Positions 17,886 to 25,464 of a stretch of DNA of 64,000 bases are shown here, one piece after another; position 1 is the stretch's first letter, and each line of letters starts with the position of its first letter. Source of the DNA: an uncultured Thermomicrobiaceae bacterium (GTDB taxonomy: Bacteria > Chloroflexota > Chloroflexia > Thermomicrobiales > Thermomicrobiaceae). A program made the position numbers and the translations under genes. The stretch covers positions 1 to 64,000 of the forward strand of contig CALKCJ010000007.1 in assembly GCA_938082375.1 (NCBI GenBank). Reading direction: 5' to 3'. The notes under the pieces are model-generated. The model ran no database searches, had not been told where the DNA came from, and saw only the letters and a program-made list of their open reading frames with translations.

Positions 17886-18364
17886 TGGAGCAGTCGATCA
17901 CCATCGAGTTGAACGGCGAGCGGCGGGCACTCACGGTGCGGACCGATGCCACCCTGCTGGAGGTGCTGCGCGATGGCTGTGGGCTGAGCAGCGTGCGCGA
18001 GACCTGCGGGATCGGCATCTGCGGGGCCTGCGCCGTGCTGGTGGACGGTGTGCCGATCAGCAGTTGCCTGCTGCTCGCGCCGCTGGCCGACGGCTGCCGG
18101 ATCACCACTGTCGAGGGGCTGTCGCGCGGCGATGAGCTGCACCCGGTGCAGCGGGCCTTTATCGAGCAGATGGCCTTCCAGTGCAGCTACTGCACGCCCG
18201 GCATGGTCCTGAGCGCAGTCGCGCTGCTGGCAGAGCACCCAGACCCGAGCCCGGAGGAGATCGCCGAGTACCTGGCCGGCAACCTCTGCCGCTGCGGGTC
18301 GTACCCGCGCATCCTGGCGGCAGTTTCCGACGCCGCGCGCCTGATGCGCCAGGCAAGCCGCTGA
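17885..18364 (+). CDS. Molybdenum hydroxylase 2Fe-2S (small) subunit
   Basis: The 159-residue protein binds two 2Fe-2S clusters. The plant-ferredoxin-type cluster uses the Cys residues of ETCGIGICGACAVLVDG and a Cys in ISSCLLL; the second uses QCSYCTPGM and NLCRCGSYP. The length and order match CoxS/XdhC-type small subunits. Its ATG overlaps the large-subunit stop (TGATG). It is the last gene of the operon, followed by a hairpin about 40 bp on. Confidence 0.92.
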   Translation: MEQSITIELNGERRALTVRTDATLLEVLRDGCGLSSVRETCGIGICGACAVLVDGVPISSCLLLAPLADGCRITTVEGLSRGDELHPVQRAFIEQMAFQCSYCTPGMVLSAVALLAEHPDPSPEEIAEYLAGNLCRCGSYPRILAAVSDAARLMRQASR

Positions 18365-18406
18365 GCGCGCCCGGGGCTCCTCGTTACCCCCTCCATCCTG
18401 CGACCG

Positions 18407-18436
18407 CTCCCTCTCCCGATCCTTCGGGAGAGGGAG
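18407..18436 (+). terminator. Perfect 13-bp hairpin after the catabolic operon
   Basis: CTCCCTCTCCCGA (18407-18419) and TCGGGAGAGGGAG (18424-18436) pair perfectly around a TCCT loop. The flanks are GC-rich without a T-run, so it may act as a terminator or RNA stabiliser rather than a classical intrinsic terminator. Hairpins with CCCTCTCCC/GGGAGAGGG stems followed by GGGTGAGGG occur as dispersed elements in many GC-rich genomes, so a repeated intergenic element is the alternative. No second copy is visible in the window. Confidence 0.5.
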
Positions 18437-18484
18437 GAGGGGGTGAGGGCCGCACGACGCTCTTGACTTCCTGGCTTTCTCCTC

Positions 18485-18510
18485 TTGACAATATCCCCCC
18501 GTACTAGAAT
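18485..18510 (+). promoter_or_regulatory. Weak promoter candidate ahead of the secreted-protein genes
   Basis: TTGACA (18485-18490) is followed by TAGAAT (18505-18510), a good pair of boxes but only 14 bp apart, shorter than the 16-18 bp norm. It lies 40 bp upstream of the next gene. Confidence 0.3.
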
Positions 18511-18551
18511 AAGGCTAGCGTACCCGCTCGCTCAGCGGTAGGAGGACGAGG

Positions 18552-19385
18552 ATGGCAAGGCCGGTTTCGCGTCTCGCGGCCCTGCTCGCGGTGCTGGTCG
18601 TCGCGGGAGGGGCGCTCGCCTGGGGATACTGGTCGGGCGCCCGCTCCCGGTCAGAGGCCGGCGAGCAGCCAGCCGTGGGCTCCATGCTGACCCCTGCTCA
18701 GGAGCAGCTCGTGCGGGAAGCGACCCTGGCGCACCCGACGGTCCAGGCGGTGCTGGCGACGCTCCCGTCGCGCGAGGTGGCGATCTCCTACGGCACGGTC
18801 AACGATCCGGCCGGAGAGCTGGCCGGCGGTATCGCCTGGATGCCGTTCGACTCCCAGCAGACCGTGCGCGGCGAGTGGCTGACCCCGCTCGACTGGCAGG
18901 CGCGCTGGCCGCCGACGCGCTTCAAGCAGGCGACCTACACCGTGCGGAACGCCGAAGGCCTGCTGGTCTGGGTCGACCTTGCGAGCGGGCGCGCGGTCCG
19001 CGTGGAGGCGACCGGCGCGTATGCGAGCATCGACCCGGCCGAGGACCCGTGGGCACTTCCGAGCGAGCTCGAGCAGCGCGCTGCGGAGCTGGCGCTGGCC
19101 GCGCCCTGGCTCGAGCCGCTGCTGGCTCAGGGGAAGCCCGAGGTCAGTGGGGTCAGTCCCGTTCATGACCAGGAAGGTGAACTCGTTGGCGCGCTAGTTT
19201 TGCTCGAGTTCGCAACTCCGATAACGCTCGAGGGAACCTTCCCCGTTGCCGTCAAGCCACCCTACAAGCCGATCGATTTCGTCACAGTCGAGGTACAGCG
19301 GATCGACGAGCCGCATGTCGAGGGAATCATGGTTCTTGTTCTCTTCGAGGAGGACAAGGCGATCGGCCTCTACTTCGGAGAGTAA
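18552..19385 (+). CDS. Secreted or membrane-anchored protein of unknown function
   Basis: The 277-residue protein has a basic start and one hydrophobic segment (residues 7-28, LAALLAVLVVAGGALAWGYW), giving a signal anchor or signal peptide. The rest is soluble, mixed alpha and beta, with acidic bias. I do not recognise the family. A purine-rich TAGGAGGACGAGG precedes ATG 18552. It opens a run of five + strand genes for exported or membrane proteins (to 22079) that fill the gap between two metabolic operons. Confidence 0.7.
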   Translation: MARPVSRLAALLAVLVVAGGALAWGYWSGARSRSEAGEQPAVGSMLTPAQEQLVREATLAHPTVQAVLATLPSREVAISYGTVNDPAGELAGGIAWMPFDSQQTVRGEWLTPLDWQARWPPTRFKQATYTVRNAEGLLVWVDLASGRAVRVEATGAYASIDPAEDPWALPSELEQRAAELALAAPWLEPLLAQGKPEVSGVSPVHDQEGELVGALVLLEFATPITLEGTFPVAVKPPYKPIDFVTVEVQRIDEPHVEGIMVLVLFEEDKAIGLYFGE

Positions 19386-19420
19386 AGCATGGGAAGCGTC
19401 CATCTAGAGAGGAGCAATCC

Positions 19421-20086
19421 ATGCGGAACCGCACTCTGTCTGGTCTCTCGCTCGCCCTCGGGTCGGCGCTCGTGCTCACGAGCGTCGTCCTCGCTGGCAC
19501 CACCACGACCTACACGACGGTGAGTTACAGCGGCGATACGTTCTACAACTGGGACAACACCTCGACTTCCTGTGCCTGCGGCAACGCCGTTGACTGGCCG
19601 GTCACGATGGTCTTCCGCACCTACGCCGACGTGAATAGGGTCAAGGATATTCTCGCCCCCTACTACATCGGAGGCCCCATGTACCTGCGTGCCAACGACG
19701 GTGCAGGCTGGTTCTGGGACAGTGATCGCGGAAGCTAGAAACCCATCTCTGGGTACGGGAACTGGTATCACCATGTCCGGCTCTATGCGCCGAACCCGCC
19801 GGACTACTTCTACAGCACGGCATGGGGCCGGTACGTCCTCGGCACCACGCATATCGACAAAGACGAAGACGGGACGAATGAGCAATTCGGTTGGAGCGAG
19901 ACGGCCGAGGAGTGGTTTGCGGCCTACTTCCGGAACCGCAACTACAGCGTGACTGAGGACGCTTTCTGGATGGCGAACCGCGACGGGTGGTCTAGCGGGC
20001 GCTGGGAAGGGAATCGCTTCGTGCTCAACAACGGCTACGCGACGATCACCGTGATTCCGACTCCCACGCCGACGCCCAGGCCGTGA
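19421..20086 (+). pseudogene. Secreted protein gene interrupted by an in-frame TAG
   Basis: ATG 19421 follows GAGAGGAGCAA and opens a signal peptide (LSGLSLALGSALVLTSVVLA) and a Tyr/Trp/Asn-rich domain. A TAG at 19736-19738 stops it after 105 codons, but the same frame stays open for another 115 codons to TGA 20084-20086. The continuation has the same composition (SGYGNWYHHVRLYAPNPPDY, then DKDEDGTNEQFGW) and ends in a PTPTPTPRP tail. No frameshift is needed. The full product would be 221 codons, counting the TAG. Either a single nonsense change has truncated the gene or the stop is read through. The protein family is not recognised. Confidence 0.7.
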
Positions 20087-20089
20087 GCG

Positions 20090-20614
20090 GTGTCTGGCGG
20101 TACGGTCGCTCGCGATCCGCTCGCCCTGGTAACCGATATGGGTACATCGGGAAGCGCCACACGGGCCATGGTAGGACGAGCGGCCCGGCTTCTCCTGGGT
20201 GCGGCCACGGGAGCTGCCGGGCTCGGGCTGGTGCTTTTGGCAGGCTGGCTGGTGCTGGACTCGTTCCGCGCCGAGTACTCCGAGGCGCGGTTCGACGCGC
20301 GCCGCTTCGCTGCCGTGGCTGTGTACTATGGTGCCATCTACCTGGCACACGTCGTCGCCTTCCTGCGGCGTGGCCGGCCCCCGCGGTGGGTCGTGCTCCT
20401 CGGCGCGCTCGGCTTCCTGACCCCGGCACTCTACTCTGTCGCCGACTGGCTCTACCTCGGGATGGCGACTGATCCACGGTGGTTTCCGATAGATATACTG
20501 GCCGAGCACGTGTGGGAATTCTACCGGCCGCCGTTCACGGTTCTCCACGCTGTGCTATACGGCTGCGCGGCACTCGCCCTGGCCGCTCTCTGGCTCAGGC
20601 GGCGCCCCGCGTAG
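20090..20614 (+). CDS. Membrane protein of unknown function
   Basis: The frame begins at GTG 20090, 3 bp after the previous stop, giving 174 residues; ATG 20138 or 20168 are equally possible starts and would leave the membrane part intact. Four hydrophobic helices are seen: LLLGAATGAAGLGLVLLAGWLVL, VAVYYGAIYLAHVVAFL, WVVLLGALGFLTPALYSVADW and VLHAVLYGCAALALAALWL. No family is recognised. Orientation and spacing place it in a unit with its neighbours. Confidence 0.6.
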   Translation: MSGGTVARDPLALVTDMGTSGSATRAMVGRAARLLLGAATGAAGLGLVLLAGWLVLDSFRAEYSEARFDARRFAAVAVYYGAIYLAHVVAFLRRGRPPRWVVLLGALGFLTPALYSVADWLYLGMATDPRWFPIDILAEHVWEFYRPPFTVLHAVLYGCAALALAALWLRRRPA

Positions 20615-20664
20615 CTCCAGGCGTAAACGGGCTACGGCCAGTGACGCTGGGAGGGGGTGACGCG

Positions 20665-21552
20665 GTGACCCGGCACTGGGCCCGACCGGTGCACGGCATC
20701 GTCATCGGCCTCATCGCGCTGGGGCTCGCGCTGCCGCTGACCGCTTCCTCGCTGGCCGTCGGCAAGCCACCCTATCCAGGCTACTGGTCGCTCGCGGATC
20801 TCGCCGCGCCCGGACTGGATCTTCACAGCCCAGAAGACGGTGCCTACATCATCGCCAATATCTCCCTCCCGCCGACAAACGGAGCGTACGTCGCGGTCTT
20901 GCTGCACTACCTGATCGAAGTCGATCCCTCGAGTGGCCCGGGGGAGCTTCTCCTTTGGGACGAGCGGGCCGGCGGGAGCGCGACCCTGGTTCGCCTCCGC
21001 TGGTATCCTGGGCAGCCCAGCGGCTACCTGGAGTGGGACACGCTCGATGTGTTCCGGGGCCTGCGGCGCGGGATCATGCTCGGGCCCAGATTGGAGCTGG
21101 CGGTGCACAACCTCGTGCCAATCGACTGGCTGGCGTCCGGGAATCTCCCGCTCGTGCTGCGCGTGGAGCGGCACGGCGGGATCCGTTTGAGTCGACTCTC
21201 CGTCCTTCCGGACTCAGGGGTCGAGATCGCGCGACGTGGTCCACCGCGCCTCGATCTCGTGGTGGCGGTTCCACGCGGCGAAGTCGAAGCCGGGCGAGAG
21301 ATCTCGATCAGAGCGCTCGGCTACAATCCGGGGCGCGAGCCCCTACAGGACGTCGTGCTGCGCCTGCGTGCCGACCCGTGCGCTACAGTCGTCCCTAACC
21401 TGGGTGAGGCTCGCTGGCCACAGGTCGGTAGAGTCGTCGCGGCCACGTTCCGCCTACGTGTGGCTGCAGGGCACTGTCCTCTGGCCCTCGAGTGGGGAGG
21501 CCGGGGCAGCGGCGGTATCTTGCCGCTGGTGATCGAGGGCGAAACTCCGTGA
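20665..21552 (+). CDS. Secreted protein of unknown function
   Basis: GTG 20665 follows GGGAGGGGG and starts a 295-residue protein with a signal peptide (residues 8-30, HGIVIGLIALGLALPLTASS). The mature part is predicted to be beta-rich, and the C-terminal third (around EVEAGREISIRALGYNPGRE) resembles an Ig-like or CARDB-type sandwich found in surface proteins. This resemblance is weak. Longer in-frame starts (20479, 20641) are not supported by a ribosome site. Confidence 0.6.
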   Translation: MTRHWARPVHGIVIGLIALGLALPLTASSLAVGKPPYPGYWSLADLAAPGLDLHSPEDGAYIIANISLPPTNGAYVAVLLHYLIEVDPSSGPGELLLWDERAGGSATLVRLRWYPGQPSGYLEWDTLDVFRGLRRGIMLGPRLELAVHNLVPIDWLASGNLPLVLRVERHGGIRLSRLSVLPDSGVEIARRGPPRLDLVVAVPRGEVEAGREISIRALGYNPGREPLQDVVLRLRADPCATVVPNLGEARWPQVGRVVAATFRLRVAAGHCPLALEWGGRGSGGILPLVIEGETP

Positions 21553-21578
21553 GGTTCTCGCACGAAGAGGGGGTCGTC

Positions 21579-22079
21579 ATGCCGCAACTCACCAGCAGGA
21601 ACCGTTCTCGACAGCCGGCGCTCGCCACGCTGACTGTTGGAAAGTCGCTTGTCACGTGTCTTCGCCTGCTTCTCGGTATACTCGTACTCGCCTGGGCAGC
21701 GGGTCAGTTCGGATGGGCCGGCTGGCTCCTGGCCGGCCCCCCAGGCTGGCTCGTTCCGGAATCGATCGCCTCCGCTGGAGAGCTGGCGCTCTGGCTCGCC
21801 GGTAGCGGCCTCATGGCTTGTGTAGCCGCGACTGTCTTGCTCAGCGGTGGGGAACAGGTCTGGCACGTCACGGCCCTGTCGAGTGTGATCGGCTGGGTCG
21901 CATGGCCAGCGCGCGTGCTCCTGGAACGCTGGTGGCTGCTCGGCACACTCACAATTGAATCGCACGGGAGTTCGCTTGGAGTGCCCTGGCCGGTTCGAGA
22001 GGGGTGGCTCGTGCTACTGGTGGTGAGCGCGGTCGGTATCCTCGTGGCTCGGCACCGGGTGCGCGTACCGGCCCACTGA
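21579..22079 (+). CDS. Membrane protein of unknown function
   Basis: The 166-residue protein from ATG 21579 (ribosome site AGAGGGGG) has about four hydrophobic helices, around residues 23-40, 45-75, 82-105 and 140-155. A GTG at 21549, overlapping the preceding stop, is an alternative start. No family is recognised. It is the last gene of the unknown exported-protein set and runs towards the convergent formate dehydrogenase operon. Confidence 0.6.
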   Translation: MPQLTSRNRSRQPALATLTVGKSLVTCLRLLLGILVLAWAAGQFGWAGWLLAGPPGWLVPESIASAGELALWLAGSGLMACVAATVLLSGGEQVWHVTALSSVIGWVAWPARVLLERWWLLGTLTIESHGSSLGVPWPVREGWLVLLVVSAVGILVARHRVRVPAH

Positions 22080-22164
22080 CCTGCTGCTGGAGCACGCGGA
22101 TCCCGCTGGCGCTCGGACGCCGCTGTTCAGGAGTGGGATAGCGGGCCGGCTTACGGGGGCGGGT

Positions 22165-22566
22165 TCAGGTGGCTGTGTCGTCGCGCAAGCGGCGCCCGGT
22201 GCCCAGCCGGGGCTCGGGCAGCGCGTCGTCGCTCGGCGCGCCGGTGGCGAGCCACTCGCTGAAGCTCGGATCGTGGCGGGCGAGCTGGTACTCCTGGTAG
22301 ATCTCCTGGCAGATGGCCCGTAAGCCCCCGCTGCCCGGCGTCGCCAGTACCAGCTCGAGGAGCCAGGCTTCGAAGACATCAGGGTCGGGATCGGCCTCGA
22401 TCACCCGCTCCAACACTTGCCGCTTGAGGCCCAGGCCGATACTGTCAGGCGTCTGGTCGCGCTTGCGCCGCTTGCGCCGCCCCTCGGCCGCCTCGAGCGC
22501 CTGGAGCAAGGCCCGGCTGAAGGCCGCCGGGCGCACCAGCGCGGAGCGATCGGTCCATCCAGCCAT
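22165..22566 (-). CDS. Conserved-looking hypothetical protein at the end of the formate dehydrogenase operon
   Basis: The 133-residue protein is charged and mostly helical, with a basic patch EGRRKRRKRDQ and the central LERVIEADPDPDVFEAWLLE. No family is recognised. It starts behind GGGAGA and lies 15 bp after fdhE on the same strand, so it is likely co-transcribed with the formate dehydrogenase genes and may be an accessory factor; that is inference from position only. Confidence 0.55.
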   Translation of the reverse strand: MAGWTDRSALVRPAAFSRALLQALEAAEGRRKRRKRDQTPDSIGLGLKRQVLERVIEADPDPDVFEAWLLELVLATPGSGGLRAICQEIYQEYQLARHDPSFSEWLATGAPSDDALPEPRLGTGRRLRDDTAT

Positions 22567-22581
22567 ACCGTGTCTCCCTGG

Positions 22582-23460
22582 TCAGGCCTCGCGGTCGCGC
22601 GGCACGACTCGCGTGTCCAACTGGAAGCCGAGCGGGCCCGGTCGCCGGTACTCGCGGTCGAGGGCGACCAGGTCAAGCTCGACCGTCATCAGATCCTGGA
22701 GGAGCAAGTCGCCGAGCGACCAGGCGGTGATAGTCGAGAAGGTCTTCAGGTAGCCCCGGCAGCGCTCGCACACCTCCACGCGCTGCGTATCCTGCTTGCC
22801 TTCCTCAGCCAGGTAGCGCAACGTCCGGTGGTCGGCGTTATCACAGAAGGGACATTGCTGGTGCGGGTATGACCACTCGCTGGCGCAGCGGCCGCAGCGC
22901 AGCCAGCGGCTGCGCTCGAGCCCGCGCAGCTCGGCGAGCGCTGGCCAGGCGCCGCAGACCGGGCAGTAGCCGGCCCGCCACGCGAGCTGTCGCACCAGAT
23001 CACGCGCCTGGCGCCCGCAGGTGCCAAGCACTGGGAGAGCCAGTGCTTGACCAGCCACCGTGAGCAGCGAGGACGGTACGCTCGCCTGCACCGCCAGCCG
23101 CTCGAGCTCGACCTCGCGGTGCGCGATGCTCGCCGCCAGGAGCGCGACGGCGGCGAGCCTGCCGCCGGTCACCGCGGCCCGGAGCTCCTGCCCGCCCTCG
23201 ATCGATTGCGATGCGACGACGCGGGCGAGTTCGTCGAGCAGGAAAGCGAGTCGGGCGCTCTCGACTCCGATGGTACGCTCGTGCAGGAGTGGAGCCCGGG
23301 ATGTGCCGTGCGGCAGCGCCACGAAGTCGATCGAGACCCCGACCTCCCACGCCGGATCGGCAGCCGAGCGGAGCGCCGCCGCATAGAGGCGTGCCAGCGG
23401 CGCGGAGACCGCGTCGTCACGGGCCAGGGCCTCGAAGCGCTGGAGAGTGGTGCCACTCAC
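22582..23460 (-). CDS. fdhE: Formate dehydrogenase accessory protein FdhE
   Basis: The 292-residue protein has the four Cys pairs of FdhE in the C-terminal half: YCPVCGAWP, LRCGRCASEW, CPFC and CERCRGYLK, which bind iron in characterised members. FdhE is needed for maturation of respiratory formate dehydrogenases. The N-terminal half is helical as in the family. The GTG start overlaps the stop of the preceding lipoprotein gene, so translation is coupled. Confidence 0.88.
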   Translation of the reverse strand: MSGTTLQRFEALARDDAVSAPLARLYAAALRSAADPAWEVGVSIDFVALPHGTSRAPLLHERTIGVESARLAFLLDELARVVASQSIEGGQELRAAVTGGRLAAVALLAASIAHREVELERLAVQASVPSSLLTVAGQALALPVLGTCGRQARDLVRQLAWRAGYCPVCGAWPALAELRGLERSRWLRCGRCASEWSYPHQQCPFCDNADHRTLRYLAEEGKQDTQRVEVCERCRGYLKTFSTITAWSLGDLLLQDLMTVELDLVALDREYRRPGPLGFQLDTRVVPRDREA

Positions 23461-23693
23461 TCTAGCGGCATCCCGGCAAGACCGCTCGCGCTACCTGGGC
23501 GCGGCGTGTTGTAGTAGATCACGCGTGGGCCAGTCGGACGGAGCTCCACCGTCGCGCCGCGGTTACCGATGTCTGCCCCTGGGCCACCGCCGCGGGTTCG
23601 CGAGGCCTCGGGCCCACAGGCAGTAAGGAGCAGAGCCAGAGCGAGGAAGAGCACTGGCACCACCTGCTGGGCTACACGACGCACCTGCATCAC
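23457..23693 (-). CDS. Small lipoprotein in the formate dehydrogenase operon
   Basis: The 78-residue product has a signal peptide ending in LLLTACG, a clear lipobox, so the mature protein of about 53 residues would be lipid-anchored outside the membrane. It is Gly/Pro/Arg-rich and ends with RVIYYNTPRPGSASGLAGMP. No family is recognised. It sits between the membrane subunit gene and fdhE with overlaps or near-overlaps on both sides. Confidence 0.65.
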   Translation of the reverse strand: MMQVRRVAQQVVPVLFLALALLLTACGPEASRTRGGGPGADIGNRGATVELRPTGPRVIYYNTPRPGSASGLAGMPLE

Positions 23694-23694
23694 G

Positions 23695-24579
23695 TTACGC
23701 CGCCTCCGATGAGAGCAGCATCACGACCCGCAGTACGAACCCGCCGACCAGCACCAGCAGCGCGGCGCCGGGCACCGTTAGCCTGCCGAGCAGCGGGCGA
23801 TAGTGCAAGAGCCCGGGCACCAGAATGCCCACGAGCACGACGCCGAGGACAAGCAGGACTCCCCAAGCGTTGAACAGCACCGGGCGCAGGACGGCCATGC
23901 CGACCGTCGCGAGGAGCACGATCAGCACGACGAGTTCCAGGCCGAGCACCCAGGTGTCCAGCTCCTTGAGCCAAGCCAAGGCTGGGAGGTTCTGGCGCCA
24001 GCTCAGCAGGATCAGCAGCGCGGCGCCGGTGGAGAAGCCGGAGAGGAGGAAGAGCAGGCCGAGCCAGACCGTATCGCTCCAAAGCGGGCGGTTCGTGGTC
24101 GATAAGAGCACGCCGGTATACCCAGCCAAGAAGAAGCCGGAGATACCCCCCAGGACATTGACGACTGCGCCCAACCCACCCTGCACCAGCGCCTGTAACC
24201 CGCGCGGCAGAATCCCGACCTCAGCCAGACCGCCCACAAAGGCCAGGAAAGAGAAGAGCCCGAACAGGAGGAGACCCCACGACCCGACCGAGATCGGCGA
24301 CCACCACTTGAACGCCGGTGCGAAGGTCTCGGACTGGATCAGCATGTGCCAGAAGCGCTCCGGCCGCTTCAGGTCGGCGATCAACAGGATGCCGCTGATG
24401 ATGCTGCCAGGGAAAGCGATGTAGTAGCCCAGGCGGGACAGCGGCCGATCGACCTCGCGCCCGAACAGGCGCAGGAGCGCGGCGATGGCGAAAGCGCCAC
24501 CAGCGATGCCGCCGACGAAGAAATAGAAAACGATCCACCAGCGCCATTCGGGCGATGCCGTGAAGAAGCTATCCGGCAT
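23695..24579 (-). CDS. NrfD/PsrC-type membrane subunit of formate dehydrogenase
   Basis: The 294-residue protein has about eight membrane helices. The first segment, WRWWIVFYFFVGGIAGGAFAIAALL, and the following DRPLSRLGYYIAFPGSIISGILLIADLKRPERFWHML are diagnostic of NrfD proteins, which anchor Mo enzymes and pass electrons to quinone without haem. The start at 24579 (MPDSFF) overlaps the Fe-S subunit gene by 11 bp; the longer open frame upstream is a shadow of that gene. Confidence 0.88.
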   Translation of the reverse strand: MPDSFFTASPEWRWWIVFYFFVGGIAGGAFAIAALLRLFGREVDRPLSRLGYYIAFPGSIISGILLIADLKRPERFWHMLIQSETFAPAFKWWSPISVGSWGLLLFGLFSFLAFVGGLAEVGILPRGLQALVQGGLGAVVNVLGGISGFFLAGYTGVLLSTTNRPLWSDTVWLGLLFLLSGFSTGAALLILLSWRQNLPALAWLKELDTWVLGLELVVLIVLLATVGMAVLRPVLFNAWGVLLVLGVVLVGILVPGLLHYRPLLGRLTVPGAALLVLVGGFVLRVVMLLSSEAA

Positions 24580-25399
24580 GGCTCCCGTCTCCTTCCTGCT
24601 GCTCCCGAGCCTCAGCGGCCAGCTTGTCCATTCGCTGCTTGCGGAGGCCGACAAGTCCGAGCACGCCGAGCGCGACGGCGCCGGCCGCCGAAAGGCCGGC
24701 CGACGGCGCGACGTTGCGGCTTGGCAACTGCGGGTTGGATGGCAGGCCGTAGACTTCCGGTTCATCGAGCAACAAGTAGAAGGAGTTGAGGCCACCCAGG
24801 ATCGACTCGTCGTGCCCGTAGAGCCGCGCCTGGCTGACGCCCTGGGCCTGCAACTGGGCCAGGCGTGCTTCCGCGTGCTGTCGCAGCTCGGAGATCGGCC
24901 CGAACTGGATCGAGTGCGTCGGGCAGGCCTGAGCGCAGGCCGGTACCATGCCTGCTTGCATGCGGTCGTAGCAGAGCGTGCACTTCATCGCCGTGTTGGT
25001 CTCGGGGTTGATGTCGATCACCCCGAACGGGCAGGCCGCGATGCAGGCCCGGCAACCGTTGCAGACATCGGACTGGATAACGACGGTATCGAACTCGGTG
25101 CGGATAATGGCCCCGGTTGGGCAGACCTCGAGGCAACCGGCTTGCACGCAGTGCTTGCACACGTCGCTCATCATCAACCAGCGCCCACTGCTGCGGTCGG
25201 GGCTGAACTGCTCGATGAACTTGACGTGGCGCCACTGAATGCCACTGAGCTCGACGGTATTGTCGTAGCTCTGGCCGGTGAGTGGAACCTTGCCGCCGTT
25301 GCGGGCCGGGAGCTGGTTCCAGGCCTTGCAGGCGACCTCGCAGGCCTTGCAACCGATACAGACGGACGTGTCGGTGAAGAAGCCCATCGGTTCGGCCAT
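24569..25399 (-). CDS. Formate dehydrogenase Fe-S (beta) subunit
   Basis: The 276-residue subunit has four 4Fe-4S motifs: CIGCKACEVACKAW, CKHCVQAGCLEVCPTG, CNGCRACIAACPFG, and CTLCYDR with CAQACPT. Near the C-terminus lies a hydrophobic segment, AGLSAAGAVALGVLGLVGL, that may anchor it to the membrane, as in the beta subunit of FDH-N. It transfers electrons from the Mo/W subunit to the NrfD-like subunit. It starts 65 bp after the catalytic subunit. Confidence 0.92.
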   Translation of the reverse strand: MAEPMGFFTDTSVCIGCKACEVACKAWNQLPARNGGKVPLTGQSYDNTVELSGIQWRHVKFIEQFSPDRSSGRWLMMSDVCKHCVQAGCLEVCPTGAIIRTEFDTVVIQSDVCNGCRACIAACPFGVIDINPETNTAMKCTLCYDRMQAGMVPACAQACPTHSIQFGPISELRQHAEARLAQLQAQGVSQARLYGHDESILGGLNSFYLLLDEPEVYGLPSNPQLPSRNVAPSAGLSAAGAVALGVLGLVGLRKQRMDKLAAEAREQQEGDGSHAG

Positions 25400-25464
25400 C
25401 GTGCGGCTCCTTCAGATACGCCCCGCGCGGCGTGCGTCACCGCGCGTGGGTCACACCTCGCACC

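Noticed and set aside
19689-19952. Separate 87-codon gene downstream of the TAG
   Set aside because: It is in another frame; the frame that continues the secreted protein is better in composition and shares the end.
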